Below, piece by piece: positions 43,510 through 55,500 of a stretch of DNA of 64,000 nucleotides. The notes beneath the pieces were generated by a model. It was given only the letters and a program-made list of their open reading frames with translations, searched no databases and was not told the origin of the DNA. The first letter of the stretch is position 1. Each line of letters starts with the position of its first letter. The stretch comes from Oxytricha trifallax. Its lineage: Eukaryota > Ciliophora > Spirotrichea > Sporadotrichida > Oxytrichidae. The stretch is from assembly GCA_000711775.1 (NCBI GenBank), contig ARYC01000132.1, positions 124,001 to 188,000 of the forward strand, written 5' to 3'. A program made the position numbers and the translations under genes.

Positions 43510-46500
43510 TCACTATAAATCTAGCATATCGTAGTATATGAGATACCCAGGCTTTACATTTCTTCCACATCTACATTTTAATCCAGAGCATAGGGAATAT
43601 GATCCCAATTTGACTTCACATCCCTTTTTAGAACATTGAATCAAACCCTGATTTCCCTGTTCAGTTTATATCCATTTCTACTCTTTAATGAAAAACTATG
43701 AACAAGTATCCGCATTTTATACGCCTTAATTAATTCAAATTTTCTGCTTTTTATTGGAGTTAAGCTGTGAAATAAAATTATTTATTCACAAAAATATTTA
43801 ATTAATTAATTGATAATTAATAGACCTTTCATGAGCATAGGATCGATTTGCTCAGATTAAGAATTCATTCCAAATTTATTGCTATAGCTACTAGACATGA
43901 GAGAAGGGGAAGATGGGTTTTAAAGGGGTTCATGTGCCACTATATCTTTTGAAGAAAATAGCTTAGCCTTGCAGTTTTTGATTAGAAATTATTTAAAGTG
44001 ACATAGAAGATTTATTATTCCAAAATTCTTTGTAATTATAATGTTTTTTCAAAAAATATTTTTCACTTTTAATAATTAAAAATATCGATTTCAAAAGAAT
44101 TTACATCATTTTACTATGTATTTATTGAAAATAGTGCAAATATGTAAATTCCAAAGACATATAGTTACTATTTATGCAAACTAATTTCATCTGCTGACAA
44201 GGAATCATGAAGGGTATTCGCGATAATTTAATTCATTTTACTCAGGTATTATTATAATTTATTAATTAAAATTCTATAAACTATAATTTATATGATTATT
44301 ACAATTTATTATTGTTTAGCATCTATCATCTCAATTATCATTAAACTGTTTATATTTATCTAATATAATAATGTAAAATAATGTAAAATATAGATTAATA
44401 TTCATTTGTAATAAGACACTTGAGGATATAGTAGAGTTGAGGAATTTCTGACTTTACTTATCTTTGGATGAAACAAATGTAATCTACGCTTATAAAGTAT
44501 CATGCATGAACACTGATTGAATTTAATAGAATGATTTCATCATTATGCCTGAGTATATTTTACGACAACTCTCCTCATTTATTGCTTAAAAATGAAAATT
44601 AAATATCTTACTCAAAATATTACATAAAAATGAAAATCACAATTAAATAATTTAAATTAAATGAACAAAATTATAATATATATTACGATTTTATTGCAGA
44701 CTTAGAAGCAAGAAGAGAACATATCTAGTTTTCTCTGTTAATTTAGGTATTCAAATGTTTAATTTCAAAGTTTTCAATATGCGAACCAAGCCACAAGTTG
44801 AACTCAGCTATTTGTCTTGTGCATTTGTCATAGACACTTTACTCACTATCATGATAACTTATAATTTTATTGTCAAATTAAATATATATGATTATATATA
44901 TTATCATTAAATATCATAAATTCTATTGTACTTCGTAAGAATTGAAGTGTCGTTTCTAATTTGCATTTCTCTTAAATCCGTGATAAACCAGTTCATGCAA
45001 CTTTAACCTTCATACAAAGACATCTAAATTTAAAATGAAATTAAAGCTAAATTCAATGATAAATTTATATTGATAACATCATGTTGATGGTATGTTCATG
45101 CATTTTAGTGTAGACTTTTTCAACAATTATATATTAAATCAGGAAGTAAGCGACGAATATGGAGGAGATGAACAGGAAAAACACGCCATACAAACTCATA
45201 GTTTTTATTTTCCATTGCATCGATATTTATTTCAAATCTGCAGTTTAAGAGTTTGAACTTGGTTCTGATTCAAATATTTCAGCAGGCTGATCTTAACTGA
45301 TACTCTGTCTGTATTTGAGGTTTTTATCATAAAAATTAACAAATAATTAAAATCTATGGTTTAAATAAAATAATGGTATAATGAATCATCTAATGCCATT
45401 ATTTTTACGACACTATCTTCTTCAGTGAATGTTTTCATTTGCTTGTTAAGTTGCCTCAATTTATTTTTGGCGTCAGTTTTCTGGTTTTATAGGATTTCAG
45501 CCAAATTATGTGTACTACGATGTTCCTAATCCTTTAATGTTCTTTTTCCTCCCATTAATTTCTTGGTGTTATTGATAAATTAATAATAAATATACATTTA
45601 ATTTTATTTTTAATTGATTTATTGATTGAATCTTTCTACATGTTTACTTTTGAATATATTCTTATAAATGCAATATTAAACTAGCTACTATTAAAAATCT
45701 TGTTTTAAGAGTAAATATTTTCAATAAAACTCAATTAAAAAAACAAATATTAATAAAATACTCATGTTATCTTCTTTTTAGGATTTACCTTTGTGATCTC
45801 TTGACTCGTTATCCTTGAAATCATCAAAGAAAACCTTCTAAAACTTGCTTTTTCTTCTTTAGTTTTACAATAAACCTGCATTTGAAATTTATTAAACATA
45901 TTCAAAATATGATTATATTTACTAAGCTATTGAATAGATTTTATAATCATTAATTAATCTGAAGTCTCTAGAGGATTCTAATTTACAGTAGTCTGGAAAG
46001 TATTCCCACTTTGAGTTGCATTTTTAGCTGATTTCTTTTTCTTTCCCATTTTATTGCCATCTCCACTTTCTTAATCTTCCATGCCGTCCAAATCTCCAGA
46101 TTTTTAAACCATAGATTTATAAAATTAAGCAATTTAATATTTACATAAGATTGTATTTCATTTTAATTAATTTTAGTTCATTTAGATTGTTTTTTTCTCT
46201 TTTCCTACAGTTATTTGAGTGCGCTCTCAATTTCCTTCAACTTTAAATCTTTTCTTTGCTGAATAACTTGACTATCTTAAAGAATAACACTTTCATTGTC
46301 ATTGCTTAAGAATTAGAAAAATGATACCGTTCCTGAGAAGCAATAGTCTATGATGCCTCTATCTAGTTCTGAGAATATCGCGAGAGTCTTGGCTTAATTA
46401 TCTATAATTTTTGAGTAAAAATACAGGGCAGCAAGTACTCCAACGAATATTGTGCAAGACGCTACTATCATAAATATGCGATAATCATAAATAACATACA

Positions 46501-49500
46501 AAGAGTATTAGCATTAAAAAGAATGTTTATGCGAGTGACGTCTAGGAAGTTCTAGTTCTTTTCTAGAACATATTCTCCTTCAATCTTCGCATAAGATCTA
46601 GTTTGAGCCCTGAGACCTTCATTTGTATTCATAATTACATAATATACAGTTATGTCTTTAGCTGTCCTGGGTTTTACTAATTGATCTAAATAACTCATCT
46701 CTTTGCTTGTGAATTATTATATATTCATATTAAGAAAATCAAAACACTCTAAGAATTAATCAAGTGAATATGTTGAAGCCAAAAAGTTCTAGTATTTTTA
46801 CTATGAAACTGTTTAATGCAAAATTGAAATGCCTGTTTTGAGTTGAGATGCTACAATTCACACTTTTCTCAAAAATATCTATATCTTAAAGCTTTGGGTT
46901 ATCATCTTAGTTTGATGTGAAATCTAGTTCTTTTTAGTTTGATCTTAAGTTTTCAATTATAAAAACAGATAACTACATAATCAAATTTATACTTAACAAA
47001 TGTGAAGCTTTTCACAATTCATAGTATAATATCATTACTAAAAACTTCCTCATATAAAATAATAAGGTTCCTATAAAAATAGTGAATAATTTCGAGACTC
47101 TGCTCTTATATAGTTCGTTTTCTGTCACTTGTAAAAGTATTTTGAACTGGCTCTAGCCCTAAATTTATGTTAATAAAACTTCGAGAAAGTATAGACAGTT
47201 CAGATAATAATAGCATGTTTTCATTGGATGTTTTCAGTATTCCCAGTTACTATATTTATTAGTTAATCTGAAGCTATAACTTAAATTTATGAATATACTA
47301 TAATTCATTAATGTAAAGTCAACTCGAATTTTAAGAATATTTGATTATAGTTCAGAGCAAGGAGGGTTACAGTCAAGGAAATAATCATAATTATTAAGCG
47401 AGTATAATTAAAATGGGGAGACTGTTAAAAATAAATCAAAAAAGAGATCAAATAAAATTATGTTCATATCAATACACATGATTAAAGATAAAACAGTCAC
47501 TAACTTGAATTAAGTTTGAGTATATCCTTATTTAACTTAAATTAATTAATCAACTATCTAAAAAATGGAATTTTTATTTTTTTCATCTTTTCCATTTCAT
47601 TTCTATTTTAGGGCAGTGAACTAGTTGATGCTGTAGCTGATCTTAAAGTTTTTCATAAATTTTTTATAGATAAGGTAAGATTTGTGAATTGATAGTAAAA
47701 TTTTAACTTTAATTAACTTATTTGAGATTCATAAGACTCTATATAGACTCTAGCTCAAGCTTAAATTCCTCTTCATCATCATATTCCTCTTCTTCAGTAA
47801 CTTTTCTTGCTTTCTTCTGATTCCTGCAAGATATTCCCCTCTTGTTCCAGTTGTAGCTGACTCCAAGTTCCTCTGAATTTTTAATGATTTCTCTTAAAAC
47901 TTGGCCACTTCTCGATTTAAGACCTAGATCTTCAATTCTCATTAAGAGGCCAAACCTCCATTATGTTTAGTGGAAATTTAATAAATTTGGAGATATTTAA
48001 ATTTAAAATATGAAAATTAAAACTTTTTAAGTTTTAATGTACTTTGATTAATGTTTGTACTAATAGTTTTAATCTATAGAGAATTGTTAATAGAGATGTC
48101 TTAATTAATTTTAGATGGAGATTTAATAATTAAGACTTTTCATATTTTAAATTTAAATATCTCCAAATTTATTAAATTTCCACTAAACATAATGGAGGTT
48201 TGGCCTCTTAATGAGAATTGAAGATCTAGGTCTTAAATCGAGAAGTGGCCAAGTTTTAAGAGAAATCATTAAAAATTCAGAGGAACTTGGAGTCAGCTAC
48301 AACTGGAACAAGAGGGGAATATCTTGCAGGAATCAGAAGAAAGCAAGAAAAGTTACTGAAGAAGAGGAATATGATGATGAAGAGGAATTTAAGCTTGAGC
48401 TAGAGTCTATATAGAGTCTTATGAATCTCAAATAAGTTAATTAAAGTTAAAATTTTACTATCAATTCACAAATCTTACCTTATCTATAAAAAATTTATGA
48501 AAAACTTTAAGATCAGCTACAGCATCAACTAGTTCACTGCCCTAAAATAGAAATGAAATGGAAAAGATGAAAAAAATAAAAATTCCATTTTTAGATAGTT
48601 GATTAATTAATTTAAGTTAAATAAGGATATACTCAAACTTAATTCAAGTTAGTGACTGTTTTATCTTTAATCATGTGTATTGATATGAACATAATTTTAT
48701 TTGATCTCTTTTTTGATTTATTTTTAACAGTCTCCCCATTTTAATTATACTCGCTTAATATTATAGTATTAAAGATAAGTTTGACTATGAGCAGTGAACG
48801 GGGAGTTTTACTATAGTCAATATTATCTTCTAGGTATTTCAGTTCTTCAAAGCCATTAGATAAGGTAGATGATTTTATGTATAGGTTTAAAATAATTAAA
48901 AATGTCTATATATTTGAATGAAACTGAGCAAGAGGACATAGATTGCGAATTATTATTGCCTGCAAATGAGGCTAAACTTCTTGTTGCCATGGAGTCAGTA
49001 AATCTATTCAACTCATACGACTCTTCTTCCGCGTTATTTACAATCTTTTAAATAATTTTAGTTATATTTTATTAAATTACTATAGGCAATATTAATATTG
49101 GTGATTTTTATGATTTGCTCTTATCATCAGTTTCTCATATAAACCCTCTTTGATGGTTTAAATAGTCTGTTCCTTAAATAATGCAAACATAAAATAGTAA
49201 ACTGAAACATCCCCCAATCCATAACTCTCCTTCACAATTTTAATGCTGACTTGCAATATAAATAATTATATCTATTAACCTTCTCAAGTGAAATTTAGGG
49301 AAATAACTATCTATTAAGTTGCATCTTAGGCTTAATTCTATGCAAATTTGAAGGATCTATTTCGTACTCTAATTCCTTATTATGCTTAAACACGATACTT
49401 GTATCAATTAGTGCTTTGTTTATCAATACGCAGCTGCCCTTGCTGAAGTCTAGTTAATCCAGAGATAAATGTGTGTTAAAGTGATGTGGATGCAGACCTT

Positions 49501-52500
49501 CCTCTAGAAATGCTGTCAGAGCTTCAAAGATGTTTTAAGACAGTCCAATTTATAATCAAGTTTGACAGTATATAAGTTATAAAGATATAATTAAAAATAC
49601 TATAAACCAATGTATTTACTGCAGGACTAAGAAATCTCTGTAATTTTACCTTAATGATTCGTTATGAAAAAGAAGATTGAGTTCATTTTAATTGATGAAT
49701 CTGCCTCTGCTAGAATCATAATTCATTAACATTTGATGATGATGATTTTTAGCCATTGAATTAATTACGGGAGGTTATCAACCGTTTATTCATTAACATT
49801 TAATGACATAGTTTCAAGTATATATTTTGTGTATGAGCAAATGATTAGCAACTAAATTGTTTTTATCATCTTTTATTGCTTCCTAAAGATGCCTAGGAAA
49901 GTATAGCCATACTCTTAGTGGTATATGAACTTAATGAATATATTAAATGGGTAAACATAGCCATTTTTATCTTTAATGCACAGCAGTCTCTCCTGCTCAA
50001 GAATACTTGCTATTCCAGTTTCTTTAAATCGATTCCAAAATTTATCATGAACCAATGCTATTTCTCTAGGCATCATATCAAAAAATTGTTTTTTATTGAT
50101 TGCCAAATTATAAGTAAATTGAGATTAATATCAAGTTTAAAGCCTAAAATATTGAGGAAATAAAATGTTTTAAAGACATCAATAGATGGACTGTTTAATT
50201 AACAACTTCCTCAGCCTTAAAACCTAAATGTCTCAATAGAATTTTATTTGCATAAAGCAGTTTTCCCATTTAGGTAAAATTGCCATCTACTATAGCAACA
50301 GAAATCTCATCGAATGTTATAAAGCTTGTTTTCATATTCTGAAATGAAATTAATGATCGATTTTAAGTGATTTGCTTGAAGTAATAGTCTATATTTTAAC
50401 TAAGAAACATTTTAACTCTATCATAGTTAAAAATCATAATAAAAATACATTAAGTCACTTAGATACATATCTCTGAGCGCCATTTAATAGAAAATAGCAG
50501 TGAAAAACAGAATCTACTCAGAAACTTGTAGTAAAGGAGTATCCTTCTCCAAGACTCCAATAGTTTGTTTAATTTATCTTAATATTTCAGATATCTTAAG
50601 AGAAAGTTTCTCAAGTTTCATGATTTATTTATAGTTGAAATCTTGGCTTAGAAGCTACCAAAACTCAGAAATTGATAAAGAAGCTTTCAGAAGTAGATCG
50701 AAGTAATCATTGATTTTTAGGTTATAGTTTAGGAGCTGAGTTGAATCCATTTAGTCGTTTGCTTTAGACTATTCTTTCAAAATGATCACAAATTAAATTA
50801 AATTTATTCTATATGATACAGTTCTAATTTTACATATTCAAAGAAATGTGAGTGTCATTAATTTAGAAAATTAATATAGAAATTTTATATTAGAATGATC
50901 TCTAAGATATACTGCTAATTAATTTTATTCTCAATTTAGTCAAGGTACTTTTGGCCTTTGTTCAAATTCTCAATTGCAGTGATTACTGTCAAACATATAA
51001 ATCTATTTTGTAAGTGAATTAGACTGAGGTAGCATTTCTAAAACATTAATGGAATGTTATCTGGATTTTCTTTCATGTAAGGTTTAAAAATGAAGTATAT
51101 TTTTTAAATTAAACTTTTTTCATTTGGACTAATCTTATAAACACACTGATTAGATATTAGTTTTCATTTATCAATTGGACAATGAAAAATCTGTAAGAAT
51201 GCATTATAAACTTATGTAAATTTTTTTAATTAAAATTTTATAAAAGGTGCCAATAAGTTCTCAGCAATGAAATTGATTTTGTCCTTTATCATTTACTCCT
51301 CTCTATCTCTCATCTTATCAATAGTATTTTTTCCACCAGACTTAATGTTTATTATAAATAAATATATTAACAAATAACTTAATATTTTATTCAATAAATT
51401 ACTATATATGTTGTCCATCTCATGCATTCTTTATAGCTTTAGGGATTCGAATGAGAAGCATTCAGCCAAAGTGTGATTTAAACACTCCTGATTTAATATT
51501 GACCTTTCATCTATAACATCTTCAGATTATCATATTAATATCAATGAACTTTATTTAGACGTGATAATTTGAAAAATAAATTAAGATTTGAAATTCATCG
51601 AATCCCCGCTTATAATCTGTGAATTGAAATACATACTTTACGCGTTATATTCATCGTAAATATAATTACATCAATAATATATAATATTATATTAAGATTG
51701 ATGAAGAAAAAGTGCTATATCTAATTGGATGGGGTATTTATTCATTAGTTTTTTGTAGGTAATTTTGTATAAAACATGATTAATTTAGTAAAGTCAATTA
51801 TCAATTAAACATTTTAATCGCAGAGGAACTGTAGTAAGACAAGGAAATGATAAACTTATTCATTCAGATAGCGACATTTTTATTAAAGTGGTTGGATTAT
51901 TAAGAGAGCAAATCCTAGTTTTTAATAAGCATTTGTTTAATTAACTATTTAATTGGATAAAAACTTAAATTTTCCATTTTATTAATTATGATTCACTTAA
52001 ACCTTGCCCGTTGACAGTTCCCTCTGCACCCCCTTCTTCACCTGCATTTTCAGGCTTTAAACCCCTATTCATGTACTCCATCTGAATATCAATATATTCC
52101 TGATAGTACTCTTCCATTTTTTTCGAATAATTCATGTGAGTTTTCTCTATGATTTAAGTCCTAAACTTGTCTTTTATCTTCTCTGTTATCCTGTTCTGGA
52201 ACTTATTCAGCAAATATAAAATTGTAATCCAATATCAAATGATTGATCATTAATAAAGTAGATTGGTATCAATCAGAGAAAATATACTTTTTTTAAATAA
52301 AAAAATTACTCTTTCATTAATTAGCTGAAGGCCATCCTTATCCATAGTAATCAGACGTGCCGATCTTGACAGTTGTATTTGTTTATTAAAAACCTGCAGC
52401 TCCATTTCCCAAATTTGAATATTTATTTTCATACTTCAAGTGTTAATTCATCTCGAAAGAATGCAAAATCCCATCATACTCATTGCTAAAATTATTATTG

Positions 52501-55500
52501 TATTTTTATTAAAACATTAATTTTTATCCCTCCCCCAAAAATATAGGCAGTTGCATTTTTTTAGATTATTTAAAGTCAAGAAATTTAGAAAACATTAATT
52601 ATTACAAGATATAAGATAGTAGAAAACTTTAAGTAAATTTATATACAAAAGGATTGCTAAAACCAAATAATCTATGTAATTAATAAAAATACTCTTTTTA
52701 TGTAAAAGAAATTTTTAATCTCTAATAAAATATTATTACAGATTTAAATTAACTTTTAATAAATTACTAAAATGATTGGGGGGGGAAGTTTCCTGCACTG
52801 GTTTATGATAAAAAAAAAATTTTTGGGAAGTTTCCTGCACTTTTTTTAATTTTTTAATTTTTAATTTTTTACATTAAATTATTCTTTATAACAACTATCA
52901 ACCAACCTCAGGACTAATTTCATTGTTATAATTATACTTTAATTTATTAATCAATTGTCAATATCTATCTTAAAATTCCAAAACTGTGACATTTTTCATC
53001 TGATATTTGTAGGTTCTGTCTTTTAAATATTATATTGCTTTACTATAGTAATTCCAAATATTGTATCCAATTGTTAGTGTATTTCTGATTCAATTTATCT
53101 TGTTCTTACCATGCCTATATAATGTTAGACTATATTTTCTTGAGCTACTTCAATGATGAATAATATGCTCTTAATATTTAATGGGTCATAAAAATATTAA
53201 ATTTGTTTATTTATGTAAAATTTATTAAATTTAACATAAAGAAAAAAACAGTGCAGGAAACTTCCTCGAGTGCAGGAAACTTCCCCCCCCCCCCCGCAAA
53301 TGATTGTTAGTCTTTTAAAAAACTAAATTCAGCACAAAGTATATTGCATACTCACAGTCACTTGGAGATTTTATTTGGCTATTATATAATATATTTGCAA
53401 TTTGTAAATTTTTTCCTAAAATTTGTTAATCTCATAAAATACAATAATATGCTTATGATTATATAATATTCAAAATATTGATTACCAATTTATCTTAGTA
53501 CTTGATATTGATAATATTAATTGAAGTTTGTATGAAAATTAATGAAAGAATTATCAATATACCAAAGCCAGTGTTATTCAACTCCATCAGCTCCATTATC
53601 ATAAATTGAATATGTTTTTTTTATCTTTAAATGCAATACTTCCAATATATATGTGTATACAAATTAATTGAATAAAGTAGAAAAAATTATGAAATAATAT
53701 TAATTGAATTAAAAACCTTAAATTATTTATTAATGGGTTTAGCATAACATTTATGCTGACAAACTGTTTGAGACATAATTCCGAAATACTATATATGTTT
53801 GAATTATCTAACTAGATTGATTTCATATCTCCAGAATTAATTTAAATGCTTAAAACTAACTAATGGGTTTAGCAGAGAAGAAATAACATATCTTAAAAGT
53901 GTCCATATTGAGTTTGATTAAAGCCAGAGTGAGATCGAAAAAATAAGGCTTTTTTATCATTAAATACACTTTTATGGAGCTTATTGTCATGATTATTGTT
54001 AGATTATATTTATTACTAGTATTATTGATATTTTAATTTTTTTTCATAACAAATTGAGTAAATATAAAGAAAATTAAATGTTTTAAAAATTACTCTTAGA
54101 TTTACAATATCAATTAAAATAGTATTGATAAAAGCACGTTAACATTTTCTTGGCATATAAATACTACAAGCAAGCAATCATGAAAATTATTAAGCCGATT
54201 GATAGCAAGAAGAAATAAAAAAAATAAAAAAGTTTTTTTTAAATATCAAGAGACAATGTATCTTTTTACTATATAGTATGATTTCCTTTGCTTTTCATTT
54301 ATTTATAATTTCCCAATTTTTTCCAATTTTCCCATCTTGATAATATAAAAAAAGTTTTTATGGAGAGACCACAAATATTTCATAACTTTCATGAATGTTT
54401 TTTATAAAAAATTCTTGTTTGTCTTAAAATTAAAAAAATTATATTGAATGTTAAATATAATCGAGGATGACAGCAATATGTGCAGGTTTTGACCAAGGTA
54501 TTAAATCATTTAAATAATATAAAAATAAAACGAAAAATATAAAGGAAATTATTTCTTAATATTTATTATAAACTTATGAAAATCATTTTGATACCTTAAG
54601 ACTAAAACTTTCTAATATATGTAGAAGCTGATTGTTCTCATAATTGATAGATTATATTTTAAATGTTTATTATAATATAAAAAATAATTGATTATGTAAA
54701 TTGTGTACAGTTTATTTTATCTAAATTTAAGACTATATGTCTCTTTCTAGATAAAGATTTTAATAATAATGATTAAATTTTATTATGGCCAGTATTAAAT
54801 TAATTATATCATAATATCGATAATAAATCTAAATAACTTTAATAATTTATTTTCTTGATTTCTATAGATTCCCAGAATTGATATAAAGGTTTACCGAATA
54901 TAAAAGTCTGTAAATTAATATTTTATATGCGTATAATTTAATCCAAGTACCAGATAAACAAAGCATTAAATGTGAAATTAATAAATATAATTAGTTTGTT
55001 TTTCATTTTCCAAAATTTAATATATTTAAGCAATATTATTACCAAAGTTGAAATAGCAATTTAAACGTTAGCCTATGAAGAGTTGTAGTATTATTTTATT
55101 ATAAATTTTTAATTTAATTTAAACATTTTTCTATTATATATTTTAGAACTGATTTTATAGTATCTAAGTTATGTAAGGGGAGCAATGCCAACTATTTTGA
55201 TAAATGGTGATATGGGGGTGTTTTCGAGAATCCACATTATATTTAGGTACTTAAGAATAACTTGCAGTAATGTCGATTATTGCTTGGGCAGTTTAGAAAA
55301 ATGTCGAAACATGTAAACTTATAAAAATAAAAATTAGATATATATATCTCTTGTGTATTAAATTTGTAAATTTTAATATATAATGAACTTAGTTAATTTT
55401 AATGAATTTAAAATGAAAGATTTTATCGATTATGGTGATAAATTTATAACTAAGATTCTTTTTTTTAATTACTAAATCACTCTATTTTATATTATATGAA

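Larger units (their letters stand above)
47392..48760. mobile_element. 1.37-kb palindromic TA-bounded element inside the nested gene
   Basis: TATTAAGCGAG at 47392 is mirrored by CTCGCTTAATA ending at 48760. Arms of about 550 bp are inverted copies that encode an identical 67-residue frame. The centre (about 47957-48196) is the same inverted-repeat core as in the MVP palindrome. Removal with one TA would leave an open minus-strand frame containing a membrane helix, so it behaves like an IES. Confidence 0.85.

Noticed and set aside
43968-44400. Possibility that the 44-kb zinc domain is a second, unrelated Yvh1-like gene
   Set aside because: It starts mid-domain with the residues that follow the 57-kb block, and the 13-bp pointer matches both sides; a chance match of 13 bp at exactly the right place is improbable.
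49918-50163. Plus-strand 81-codon frame
   Set aside because: Antisense of the PAS domain; the minus-strand frame shows the family motifs.
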